NCBI RefSeq assembly: GCF_006547145.1
Contig: NZ_CP041244.1
Location: forward strand, 1 to 64,000
Source of the DNA: Actinomadura sp. WMMA1423
GTDB lineage: Bacteria > Actinomycetota > Actinomycetes > Streptosporangiales > Streptosporangiaceae
Direction of reading: 5' to 3'
DNA: 64,000 bases
The notes below the pieces were generated by a model. The model saw nothing but the letters and a program-made list of their open reading frames with translations, was not told the DNA's origin and did no database searches. The translations under genes were made by a program, and so were the position numbers. Shown piece by piece: positions 52,913 through 62,555 of this stretch. Numbering within the stretch: the first letter of the stretch is position 1; every line of letters begins with the position of its first letter.

Positions 52913-53755
52913 TCAGCCCGGGTCGCGGCGGCGCAGGTAGCGCTCGAACTCGCGGGCGATGGCGTCGCCGCTCGCCTCCGGCAGCTCCGTGGCGTCCTTC
53001 TGCTCCTCCAGCGTGCGGACGTACTCGGCGACCTCGGAGTCCTCCTCGGCGAGCTCGTTGACCCCGTGCTCCCAGGCGCGGGCCTCCTCGGGCAGCTCGC
53101 CGAGCGGGACGGTGACGTCGAGGAGGTCCTCGACGCGGCGCAGTAGGGCGAGGGTCGCCTTGGGGGACGGCGGCTGGGCGACGTAGTGCGGGACGGCCGC
53201 CCACAGCGAGACGGTGTCGAGGTCGGCCTTGGCGCAGGCGTCCTGGAGCACGCCGAGGATGCCGGTCGGCCCCTCGTAGCGGGCCGGCTCCAGGTTCAGG
53301 GTGTTGACCAGGCCGGCCTCGGACGCGGCGCCGGTGACCGGCACCGGCCGGGTGTGGGGGGCGTCGGCGAGCAGCGCGCCGAGGAGCACGACGTTGCGGA
53401 TCTCCAGCTCCAGCATCAGCCCGACCAGCTCGCGGCAGAACGACCGCCACCGCATGTTGGGCTCGATCCCGTGCAGGAGCACGACGTCCTTGCCGTTCGG
53501 CAGCCGCGCCCAGGACACGCGGGTCGTCGGCCAGGTGATGCCGCGGGTCTCGCCGTCGCTCATCTCGACGATGGGGCGGGTGACCTGGAAGTCGTAGTAG
53601 TCGTCCGGGTCGAGTTCGGCGATGGGCACCGCCTCCCAGGTCGACTCCAGGTGCGCGATCACCCCGCTGGCGGCCTCCCCGGCGTCGTTCCACCCCTCAA
53701 AGGCGGCCACGAGCACCGGTTCGACGAGTTCCGGCACGCTTTCGAGTTCGACCAC
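52913..53755 (-). CDS. PAC2 family protein (proteasome-assembly-chaperone-like)
   Basis: A 280-residue PAC2-fold protein. PVLVAAFEGWNDAGEAASGVIAHL is the family start, ITWPTTRVSWARLP, VLLHGIEPNMRWRSFCRELV and VVLLGALLADAPHTRPVPVTG follow. The C-terminal tail is highly charged (LAEEDSEVAEYVRTLEEQKD). GTG 53755 with GGAAGGAGG upstream is strongly supported. Rv2125-like PAC2 proteins are conserved beside mshC in actinobacteria. Direct involvement with the bacterial proteasome is not established. Confidence 0.93.
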   Translation of the reverse strand: MVELESVPELVEPVLVAAFEGWNDAGEAASGVIAHLESTWEAVPIAELDPDDYYDFQVTRPIVEMSDGETRGITWPTTRVSWARLPNGKDVVLLHGIEPNMRWRSFCRELVGLMLELEIRNVVLLGALLADAPHTRPVPVTGAASEAGLVNTLNLEPARYEGPTGILGVLQDACAKADLDTVSLWAAVPHYVAQPPSPKATLALLRRVEDLLDVTVPLGELPEEARAWEHGVNELAEEDSEVAEYVRTLEEQKDATELPEASGDAIAREFERYLRRRDPG

Positions 53756-53936
53756 GCGCTGCCTCCTTCCGACGCCCAGGTACAGCGTCACCGACGGGGG
53801 CCGACATTCCCGGGGGTCGGGGGCCCCGCTCATGATCGGTGGCTGTCAGCCTACGTCCTGACGGTGACGTACCCCACCCCTCCGGAGGCCAGACCCCGCC
53901 CTGTACGCCCGCGGCGGAACCCGGGTTACGATCGGG

Positions 53937-54398
53937 TCACCGGCCCCGGGGAGTGGTGTGCACGATCAGCACGTCGCAGGGCGCGCGGTGGGACAGGTTC
54001 GCCGGGACGGAGCCGAGGATCCGGCCCGCGAGGCTGTTGAGGCCCCGGTTGCCGATCACCATGAGGTCGACGGGGCGCTCCTTCGCCAGCTTCGACAGCA
54101 CGTCCACGGCGTCGCCCTCGACGGCCTCCTGCTCGATGTCGGTGGCCCCGGCGGCGACGGCCCGCTCCCGCGCGGCGCGCAGCGCGTCGTCGGCGGGCGT
54201 GGAGCCCTGGACCTTGTAGGCCAGGTCGCCGAGCCGGTCGGAGGCACTGGCCCGCTCGCGCTCCGGCATGGGGCTGTAGGCGGAGGCGAGCAGGAGGGTG
54301 GCGCCCGTGGCGGCGGCCAGCTGCGCGGCCCTGTCGACCGCGCGGAACGAGGAGTCAGAGCCGTCGGTGCCGACGAGGATGATGCGGTACGCGCTCAT
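53937..54398 (-). CDS. universal stress protein
   Basis: A 153-residue single-domain UspA-type protein. IILVGTDGSDSSFRAVDRAA opens the fold and VMVIGNRGLNSLAGRILGSVPANLSHRAPCDVLIV carries the ATP-binding G-2x-G-9x-G-S/T motif (read as LMVIGNRGLN...GSVPANL), so it likely binds ATP. It is conserved and stands alone, divergent from a HAD hydrolase gene. Stress induction is typical of the family. Confidence 0.93.
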   Translation of the reverse strand: MSAYRIILVGTDGSDSSFRAVDRAAQLAAATGATLLLASAYSPMPERERASASDRLGDLAYKVQGSTPADDALRAARERAVAAGATDIEQEAVEGDAVDVLSKLAKERPVDLMVIGNRGLNSLAGRILGSVPANLSHRAPCDVLIVHTTPRGR

Positions 54399-54578
54399 GC
54401 CGTTCCTTACCCGTTAGTAGTCACTGGTGGCACGCTATCGGTCCGGTGACCCATCCGTCACCGTCTCTTTGCACACCCCGTCCAAGAGGCGCCAAACCTC
54501 CGGACCGGACGGTCCGGAGTGTCCGTTGATCACATGGATAGGGTGGTTCTCCCGGTTGGTGCGGCGTAGGGGAGAGAC

Positions 54579-55235
54579 GTGACCGATGGCGGCCCGCAGG
54601 CGGTGCTGTTCGACATGGACGGCCTGCTCATCGACTCCGAGCACGTCTGGCTCGAGGTGGAGTCCGAGGTCATGGCGTGGCTCGGCGGCGAGTGGAGCCC
54701 CGCCCACCAGGAGCGCCTGGTCGGCGGCTCCCTCTACCTGGCCGTCGACTACATGCTGGAGCTGACCGGCGCCGACGCCCCCCGAGAGGAGGTCGGCCGG
54801 CGGATGCTGGACGGCATGGCCGAGCGGCTCGGCGCCTGCGTCCCGATGATGCCCGGCGCCAAGGACCTGCTCGCCGAGGTCCGCGCCGCCGGGATGGCGG
54901 CGGCCCTGGTGTCCTCCAGCCACCGCCGGCTGATCGAGCCGGTGCTGGACGCCGTCGGCCGCGAGCACTTCGCGCTCAGCGTCGCCGGGGACGAGGTCGC
55001 GAGGACCAAGCCCCACCCCGAGCCGTACCTGACCGCCGCCGCCCGGCTGGGCGCCGACCCCGCCCGCTGCGTGGTCCTGGAGGACTCCCCGAACGGCGTC
55101 GCGGCGGCGGAGGCGGCGGGTTGTGTCACCGTCGCCGTCCCCGGCCTCCTGCCGATCCCGCCCGCGCCGGGACGGACGGTGGTGGCCTCGCTGCGCGAGG
55201 TGGACCTGGAGCGGCTGCGCTCGCTGGTCGTCTGA
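54579..55235 (+). CDS. HAD-superfamily hydrolase, beta-phosphoglucomutase-like
   Basis: A 218-residue HAD phosphatase. FDMDGLLIDSE is motif I with the nucleophile Asp, VSSSHRR motif II Ser, KPHPEPYL motif III Lys, and VVLEDSPNGVAAAEAAG motif IV acids. The cap insertion between residues 18 and 90 is the helical CI type. GTG 54579 is the start, preceded by GGGGAGAGA. Many such enzymes act on sugar phosphates; this one's substrate is unknown. Confidence 0.9.
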   Translation: MTDGGPQAVLFDMDGLLIDSEHVWLEVESEVMAWLGGEWSPAHQERLVGGSLYLAVDYMLELTGADAPREEVGRRMLDGMAERLGACVPMMPGAKDLLAEVRAAGMAAALVSSSHRRLIEPVLDAVGREHFALSVAGDEVARTKPHPEPYLTAAARLGADPARCVVLEDSPNGVAAAEAAGCVTVAVPGLLPIPPAPGRTVVASLREVDLERLRSLVV

Positions 55236-55450
55236 CGAGGGCCGCGCCCGCCGTCCGCCCGGCCGCGGGCCGCGCCGGCCTGATACCCGCGGGGCGGTGC
55301 CCGGGAGGCTCCGAAGGAGGGGTCCCCAGGGGAAGGGTCCCGCCGAGGGAGGAGGCGGGCCCGGCCGCAAACCGTCCGCCTGGAGGAGCAGAACCGGCGT
55401 TTCACGTGTGACGATGGAGAGAGCACCGCCGCACGGAGTGAGGGGCCGGC

Positions 55451-55876
55451 ATGAGCGACTCAGTCATTTTCGCGATCAGTCTCGGGGTGACCCTCGTCGG
55501 GCTGGTGATCAGTTGGGGCGCCTACCGCCGCCGGGGCGCGGCCACCGGGCTGCGCGGCGCCGCCCTGTCCCTGGTGCCGCTCGCCGCGGCGATGACGGGC
55601 GTCACCGAGTTCTTCGTCGACCTGGCCTTCAGCCCGGTGAAATGGGCCGGCGTCGCCGTGGCGGGCCTCGCCGTGCTGCTCTACCTGGCCTCCGGCGCGA
55701 TGCTGAGCCGCCGCGGGGACGCCGGGGGCGGCAAGGCCGCCAAGGGCGGCGAGGGACACCGCTCCGCGGGGCGCGCCGCCAAGCCGAAGCGCGGCGTCGA
55801 GGGGCCCGCGCCGGGCGGGGGCGACCCGGAGATGGCGGAGATCGAGCGGATCCTCCGCGACCGCGGGATCTCCTGA
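55451..55876 (+). CDS. hypothetical membrane protein with charged cytoplasmic tail
   Basis: A 141-residue protein with three hydrophobic helices (about 6-23, 37-50 and 64-84) and a long basic, Gly-rich tail. The end is PEMAEIERILRDRGIS, an amphipathic helix seen in small actinobacterial membrane proteins that accompany division or wall genes. I do not recognise a named family. ATG 55451 follows GTGAGGGG. No obvious partner gene is adjacent. Confidence 0.8.
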   Translation: MSDSVIFAISLGVTLVGLVISWGAYRRRGAATGLRGAALSLVPLAAAMTGVTEFFVDLAFSPVKWAGVAVAGLAVLLYLASGAMLSRRGDAGGGKAAKGGEGHRSAGRAAKPKRGVEGPAPGGGDPEMAEIERILRDRGIS

Positions 55877-56305
55877 GACCGAGCGGCTCCCGCACGCGTC
55901 ACGACGGCGGGCCGGACGTCCCGATACGGGCGTCCCGGCCCGCCGTTTCTGCGCATCCGGGCCCTGACCTGCGGACGATCAGTCTCAGATCGGACTCAGT
56001 ACGGTAAAGCTTGTCGTTCCGGACCCCTCCGGAGTTGCCTGCCTCGTGTCAGTCGAACGTACTATTCGGGCGATTTGTCCGATGTGGCATACAGACGCGT
56101 GTTTGCCAGATGACGACGAGATCACAAGTCAGATACGGGTACTTCCGATGTACGCCTCACGGATGGACAGTCGTGCCCGAAGGACTACGTTTCCCTTCAG
56201 CAAACGCGGCGTAACGGGCACGGGGGCAGCGGACGATCTCCGCGACCGCCGGTCACTCGCCGGCGGCAGGCAGAACCAGTGGCCGGACGGTAGGAGGTAT
56301 CGAGC
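55877..56305. other. 429-bp upstream region of the peptide ABC operon
   Basis: There is no credible gene here. From about 55975 to 56215 base composition is clearly less GC-rich than the neighbours, consistent with a promoter and leader. The only ORFs are short and have no codon bias. TAGGAGG just before 56306 is the ribosome site of the first permease. Confidence 0.6.
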
Positions 56306-57298
56306 GTGGCCGCACCCATAGAGGTGACCGGGTCCGACAGCGAGGCGCAGCCGGAAGCGGTACTTGTCGGTGTCGACAAGAAGAAGATCCAGGGGCGCTC
56401 CCTGGGGCAGATCGCCTGGATGCGGCTGAAGCGGGACAAGGTCGCTCTCACCGGCGCCGCGATCGTTGCCGTGCTCATCGTGATCGCGATCGTCGGCCCG
56501 TACTTCGTGCAGAACCCGCTGACGTACCACCAGAACCTGATCGACCCGACCTACAACCGGCCGAAGTCCGGCATCTGGCACACGGGCATCAGCGGCGAGC
56601 ACCTGCTCGGCGTGGAGCCCGGCACCGGTCGCGACCTGCTCGCCCGCATCGTGCACGGCGCCCGGATCTCGCTCCTGGTCTCGTTCCTGGCGACGCTGAT
56701 GTCGGTGGTCATCGGGACGGTCATGGGCATCACCGCCGGCTATTTCGGCGGCTGGGTCGACTACCTGATCAGCCGGGCGATGGACGCCTTCCTGGCCTTC
56801 CCGCTGCTGCTGTTCGCGATCGCCCTGGTCGGCGTCGTCTCCGACGGAGCGTTCGGCCTGAACGGCAACGGGTTGCGGATCTCGGTCCTCGTCGTGGTCA
56901 TCGGCTTCTTCAACTGGCCCTACATCGGCCGCATCATCCGCGGCCAGACGCTGTCGCTGCGCGAGCGCGAATTCGTCGACGCCGCGCGCAGCCTGGGAGC
57001 ACGCAACTCCTACGTGCTCTTCAAGGAGATCCTGCCGAACCTGGTCGCGCCGATCCTGGTCTACTCGACCCTGCTGATCCCGACCAACATCCTGTTCGAG
57101 GCGGCGCTGTCGTTCCTCGGTGTCGGCGTGATCCCGCCGACGCCGTCCTGGGGCGCCATGCTGACGCTCGCGGTGCCGATCTACTCGTCGGACCCGGCCT
57201 ACATGATCATCCCCGGTATGGCCATCTTCATCACCGTCCTCGCCTTCAACCTCTTCGGTGACGGGCTGCGGGACGCTCTCGACCCTCGGGCCAAGTGA
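56306..57298 (+). CDS. peptide ABC transporter permease, DppC/OppC-like
   Basis: A 330-residue permease, first gene of a complete peptide ABC operon. A long cytoplasmic N-terminus (about 1-47) precedes helix 1. HLLGVEPGTGRDLLARIVHGARISL is the DppC start region, and EFVDAARSLGARNSYVLFKEILPNL the EAA loop. The end DALDPRAK is typical. GTG 56306 follows TAGGAGG. Placing the C-type permease ahead of the binding protein is less common than binding-protein-first order. Confidence 0.94.
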   Translation: MAAPIEVTGSDSEAQPEAVLVGVDKKKIQGRSLGQIAWMRLKRDKVALTGAAIVAVLIVIAIVGPYFVQNPLTYHQNLIDPTYNRPKSGIWHTGISGEHLLGVEPGTGRDLLARIVHGARISLLVSFLATLMSVVIGTVMGITAGYFGGWVDYLISRAMDAFLAFPLLLFAIALVGVVSDGAFGLNGNGLRISVLVVVIGFFNWPYIGRIIRGQTLSLREREFVDAARSLGARNSYVLFKEILPNLVAPILVYSTLLIPTNILFEAALSFLGVGVIPPTPSWGAMLTLAVPIYSSDPAYMIIPGMAIFITVLAFNLFGDGLRDALDPRAK

Positions 57299-57342
57299 CT
57301 CGGGTTCAATCGACCCGTCTAATTGAAGGGGTGCGCCTGCAC

Positions 57343-59107
57343 ATGAACAAAATGAGACCGTTTGCGGTCTTCGCGGCCGGTGTGGTCGCGGCCGCTGGGC
57401 TCGCCGCCTGCGGCGGCGGTGAATCCGGAGGCTCGGGGAGCGGCCCGGGTACAACGCCGGTGTGAACGAGGTCGTCAACAAGTCGGACAAGAAGGGCGGC
57501 ACGCTCAAGCTGGCCGACTCCGACGACTGGGACTCGCCGGACCCCGGCAACACCTACTACGCGCGTTCTCCCAGAACTTCGCCCGCCTCTACGGCCGCGG
57601 TCTGACCACGGCCAAGGCGGCGGCGGGCAAGGAGAGCCTCGAGATCGTCCCTGACCTGGCCACCGACATGGGCCAGTCCACGGACGGCGGCAAGACCTGG
57701 ACGTACAAGCTGCGGACCGGCGTCAAGTACGACGACGGCACCACGGTCACGTCCAAGGACGTCAAGTACGCGATCGAGCGCAGCAACTACACCAAGGAAC
57801 TGCAGCTCGGGCCGAAGTACTTCAAGCAGTACCTCGTCGACAACAAGCCCGCCTACAAGGGCCCGTACGACGACAAGAGCGACGAGGGTCTCAAGTCCAT
57901 CGAGACCCCCGACGACCAGACGATCGTGTTCCACCTGAACGAGCCGTTCCAGGAGTTCGACTACCTGGTCGCGATGTCGCAGTCGATCCCCGTGCCGAAG
58001 GCCAAGGACACCGGCACGAAGTACGAGACCGCGATCGTCTCCAGCGGCCCGTACAAGATCGACAACTACACGCGCGGCAAGTCGATGTCGCTGTCGCGCA
58101 ACCCGAACTGGAACCAGAGCACCGACCCGCTCCGCAAGGCGCTGCCGGACAAGATCGAAGTCCAGATCAAGCAGAACGCGGACGACATCGACCAGCGCCT
58201 GCTGGCCGGCTCGCTCGACATGGACATCACCGGCGTCGGCGTCCAGTCCGGGACGCAGCCGAAGGTGCTGACCCCCGAGCAGAAGCCGTACGTGGACAAC
58301 CCCGTCCAGGGCTTCCTGCGGTTCATGTCGCTGAACGTGCACGTCAAGCCGCTCGACAACATCCACTGCCGGCTCGCCGTGCAGTACGCGACCGACAAGG
58401 TCGCCGCGCAGACCGCCTACGGAGGCCCCCTGGCCGGCGGCGACATCGCCACCACCGTCCTGCCCCCGTCGGTGGACGGCTACACCAAGTTCGACCTGTA
58501 CCCGCAGAAGCAGGCCGAGGGCGGCGGTCTCGACCAGGCCACGCTGGCGAAGGCCAAGTCGGAGCTGCAGCAGTGCGGGAAGCCGGACGGCTTCACCACC
58601 AAGATCTCGGCGCGGTCGGACCGGCCGAAGGAAGTCGCGATGGCCGAGGCGATCCAGCAGAGCCTCGCCAAGGTCGGCATCAAGGTCAGCATCGTCCAGT
58701 TCCCGGCCGGTGACTACTTCAACAAGTACGTCGGCGCGCCGAAGTACGTCCACGACCACGGCATCGGCATGATGCTCATGGCTTGGGCGGCGGACTGGAA
58801 CACCGGCTACGGCTTCCTGTCGCAGATCGTGCACGGCCAGGCGATCAAGCCCTCGGGCGGCAACAACCTCGCCGAGCTCGACGACCCGAAGGTCAACCAG
58901 GGGCTCAACGACGCGATCTCCAACCCGGACAAGGCGGCCCGCCTGAAGGGCTACGGTGAGGTCGACAAGGCGGTCATGGCGACCGGCGCCGAGGTCCCGC
59001 TGATCTACGCCAAGGCCCTGATGTACCGGCCGAAGCGCGTGACCAACGCGGGTATCACTTACTACTACGGCGGAATGTACGACTACCTCAACATGGGCGT
59101 GGAGTGA
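57343..59107 (+). pseudogene. peptide ABC transporter substrate-binding lipoprotein (frameshifted as written)
   Basis: A family 5 solute-binding protein of about 588 residues. A lipoprotein signal (MNKMRPFAVFAAGVVAAAG, then LAAC) is followed by a Gly/Ser linker. Two single-base losses break the frame: near 57444-57449 in GGCCCGGG, after which YNAGVNEVVNKSDKKGGTL is read, and near 57556-57560 before FSQNFARLYGRGL. Adding two bases gives exactly 588 codons. After that the domain is intact (TYKLRTGVKYDDGT, YAIERSNYTKEL, HLNEPFQEFDYLV), with a C-terminal YYYGGMYDYLNMGVE. It would deliver oligopeptides to the permeases on either side. The start may also be GTG 57331. Confidence 0.9.
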
Positions 59108-59153
59108 CACTCCGCTTCGTCCGTGCGTACAGCTGAAGGCAGGTGAAGGCGAC

Positions 59154-59199
59154 GCCCGCCGGCCGGTCCGGGACCCACAGGTCCCGCCGGCCGGCGGGC
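59154..59199. other. large intercistronic hairpin between binding protein and second permease
   Basis: Outer arms GCCCGCCGGCCGG (59154-59166) and its complement (59187-59199), with an inner GGGACC (59170-59175) / GGTCCC (59180-59185). It lies 14 bp before the next gene, and no good ribosome site follows. It may terminate part of the mRNA or protect the upstream portion, raising binding protein over permease. Confidence 0.7.
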
Positions 59200-59212
59200 T
59201 GGGCCGAGCAAT

Positions 59213-60225
<1,013 letters not shown>

Positions 60226-60226
<1 letters not shown>

Positions 60227-61293
60227 TGACCGGCACCGCGCCCGCCGCGGACACCGCGGGCACCGGCGAGGCCCCGAGCGCTTTCCTCGAGGTCCGCGAC
60301 CTGAAGATCCACTTTCCGACGGACGACGGGCTGGTCAAGTCCGTCGACGGACTGTCGTTCCAGTTGGAGCGCGGCCGCACGCTCGGCATCGTGGGCGAGT
60401 CGGGCTCCGGCAAGAGCGTGACCAGCCTCGGCATCCTCGGCCTGCACAACCGGCGCAACGCCGACGTGTCCGGGGAGATCTGGCTGAACGGCAAGGAGAT
60501 CGTCGGCGCCCCGCAGAGCGAGGTGCGCCGGCTCCGCGGCCGCGACATGGCGATGATCTTCCAGGACCCGCTGTCGTCGATGCATCCCTTCTACACGGTC
60601 GGCAAGCAGATCATCGAGGCCTACCGGGTGCACAACGACGTGTCCAAGTCGGTGGCGCGCAAGCACGCCATCGACATGCTCGGCAAGGTCGGCATCCCCA
60701 AGCCGGACCGCCGGGTGGACGACTACCCGCACCAGTTCTCCGGCGGCATGCGCCAGCGCGCGATGATCGCGATGGCGCTGTCCTGCGACCCCGAGCTGCT
60801 GATCGCCGACGAGCCGACCACCGCGCTGGACGTCACCGTCCAGGCGCAGATCCTCGACCTGATCCGCGACCTGCAGCAGGAGTTCAACTCCGCGGTCATC
60901 ATGATCACCCACGACCTCGGGGTGGTCGCGGAGCTGGCCGACGACATCCTGGTGATGTATGCGGGCCGCGCGGTGGAGTACGCCTCCGTCGACGATGCCT
61001 TCCACCAGCCGCTGCACCCCTACACCTGGGGGCTGCTCGGCTCGATGCCGCGGCTGGACCGGGAGCGCTCGGAGCGGCTGATGCCGATCGAGGGATCGCC
61101 GCCGAGCCTGATCAACGTGCCCTCGGGGTGCGCGTTCCATCCGCGCTGCCCTTACAGTGACCTCAACGGGGACAAGAGCACGACCGAGCGGCCGGAGCTG
61201 GTCGAGGTCGAGCCCGGCCACAAGGCCGCGTGCCACCTCCCGCTGGAGAAGAAGCGGCAGATCTGGAACGACGAGATCCGGGCGAAGCTGTGA
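60226..61293 (+). CDS. peptide ABC transporter ATPase, DppD/OppD-like
   Basis: A 355-residue ABC ATPase. Walker A is GESGSGKS, the Q-loop [11 protein letters not shown], the signature FSGGMRQR, Walker [13 protein letters not shown], and the switch His ITHDLG. The C-terminal oligopeptide-transporter extension has the Cys pattern CAFHPRCPY with a later Cys (AACHLP), which in relatives binds an iron-sulphur cluster. It overlaps the upstream permease by one base and the downstream ATPase by four. Confidence 0.95.
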
Positions 61294-62444
61294 CGAGCAC
61301 GGGTGGGAACGAGACTGTGAACACAACGAAGACCCCGGCCGACGAGACCCGTCAGGCCGCGGAGACCCGCCCCGTGCGGGACGGCGAGCCGCTGCTGGAG
61401 GTGGACAACCTCGGCAAGCACTTCCCCGTCACCGCGGGGCTGCTGCGCCGGCAGGTCGCGGCGGTGAAGGCCGTCGACGGCGTGTCGTTCTCGGTCCGCA
61501 AGGGCGAGACGCTCGGCCTGGTGGGCGAGTCGGGCTGCGGCAAGTCCACCACCGGCCGGATGATCATGCGGCTGCTGGACCCGAGCTTCGGCAAGATCAC
61601 TTTCGAGGGCCAGGACATCACCAAGATGTCCCAGGGGCGGCTCCGGCCGCTCCGCCGCGACCTCCAGATGATCTTCCAGGACCCGTACTCGTCGCTGAAC
61701 CCGCGCAAGACGGTCGGCGCGATCGTCGGGGCGCCCTTCCGGCTGCAGAACATCGAGGCCAAGCAGGGCGTGAAGAAGGCCGTCCAGGAGATCCTGGAGC
61801 TGGTCGGGCTGAGCCCCGAGCACTACAACCGCTACCCGCACGAGTTCTCCGGCGGCCAGCGCCAGCGCATCGGCATCGCCCGCACCCTGGCCCTCAAGCC
61901 GAAGCTGATCATCGCGGACGAGCCGGTCTCGGCGCTGGACGTGTCGGTGCAGGCGCAGGTCGTCAACCTGCTCGAGGACCTGCAGAACGAGCTCGACCTC
62001 ACCTACGTGGTGATCGCGCACGACCTGTCGGTCGTCCGGCACATCTCCGACCGCGTCGCCGTCATGTACCTCGGCAAGATCGTCGAGGTGGCGGACCGGG
62101 CGGACCTGTACGAGCGGCCCATGCACCCCTACACCAACGCGCTGCTGTCGGCGGTGCCGATCCCGGACCCGAGCGAGCGCGCCGGCCGCAAGCGGATCCG
62201 GCTGCAGGGCGACGTGCCGAGCCCGCTCGACCCGCCGCCCGCCTGCCGCTTCCACACCCGCTGCTGGAAGGCGCAGGACATCTGCAAGCAGGTCGAGCCG
62301 CCGCTGGTCGAGCTCAGCCCGGGCCACCAGGCCGCCTGCCACTTCCCGGAGAACACCACGGTTAGCGCGACCGACGCGGTCGCCAAGGCCGCGGTGGCGC
62401 CCGCCGCCCCGGTCCCGGCCGAGGACCCGGAGCCCGCGGAGTAG
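61290..62444 (+). CDS. peptide ABC transporter ATPase, DppF/OppF-like
   Basis: A 384-residue second ATPase of the operon. Walker A is GESGCGKST, the Q-loop [12 protein letters not shown], the signature FSGGQRQR, Walker [13 protein letters not shown], and the switch His IAHDLS. The C-terminal Cys set is [14 protein letters not shown] with AACHFP. An Ala/Pro-rich tail (about 360-384) is unusual in length. GTG 61290 overlaps the previous TGA (GTGA). A very strong terminator follows. Confidence 0.95.
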   Translation: MTSTGGNETVNTTKTPADETRQAAETRPVRDGEPLLEVDNLGKHFPVTAGLLRRQVAAVKAVDGVSFSVRKGETLGLVGESGCGKSTTGRMIMRLLDPSFGKITFEGQDITKMSQGRLRPLRRDLQMIFQDPYSSLNPRKTVGAIVGAPFRLQNIEAKQGVKKAVQEILELVGLSPEHYNRYPHEFSGGQRQRIGIARTLALKPKLIIADEPVSALDVSVQAQVVNLLEDLQNELDLTYVVIAHDLSVVRHISDRVAVMYLGKIVEVADRADLYERPMHPYTNALLSAVPIPDPSERAGRKRIRLQGDVPSPLDPPPACRFHTRCWKAQDICKQVEPPLVELSPGHQAACHFPENTTVSATDAVAKAAVAPAAPVPAEDPEPAE

Positions 62445-62493
62445 CGCCGTGGCCGGCGCATGAGCGCGCCCCGCACCAGAGGGAAGCCTCACG

Positions 62494-62540
62494 CATGAGG
62501 AAGGCCCGGCCCCCGCGAGGGGGACCGGGCCTTCCTCATG
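62494..62540. terminator. strong bidirectional terminator after the peptide ABC operon
   Basis: A 16-bp perfect stem CATGAGGAAGGCCCGG (62494-62509) with 62525-62540, continued inward by CCCCC/GGGGG around a GCGA loop with one bulged base. It lies between the operon and a convergent permease gene. Confidence 0.92.
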
Positions 62541-62555
62541 GGCGCCCGCTCCGGA

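Noticed and set aside
56011..56321. Short plus-strand open frames before the peptide ABC operon
   Set aside because: Low GC in the third codon position and no ribosome site; the stretch looks like promoter and leader DNA.
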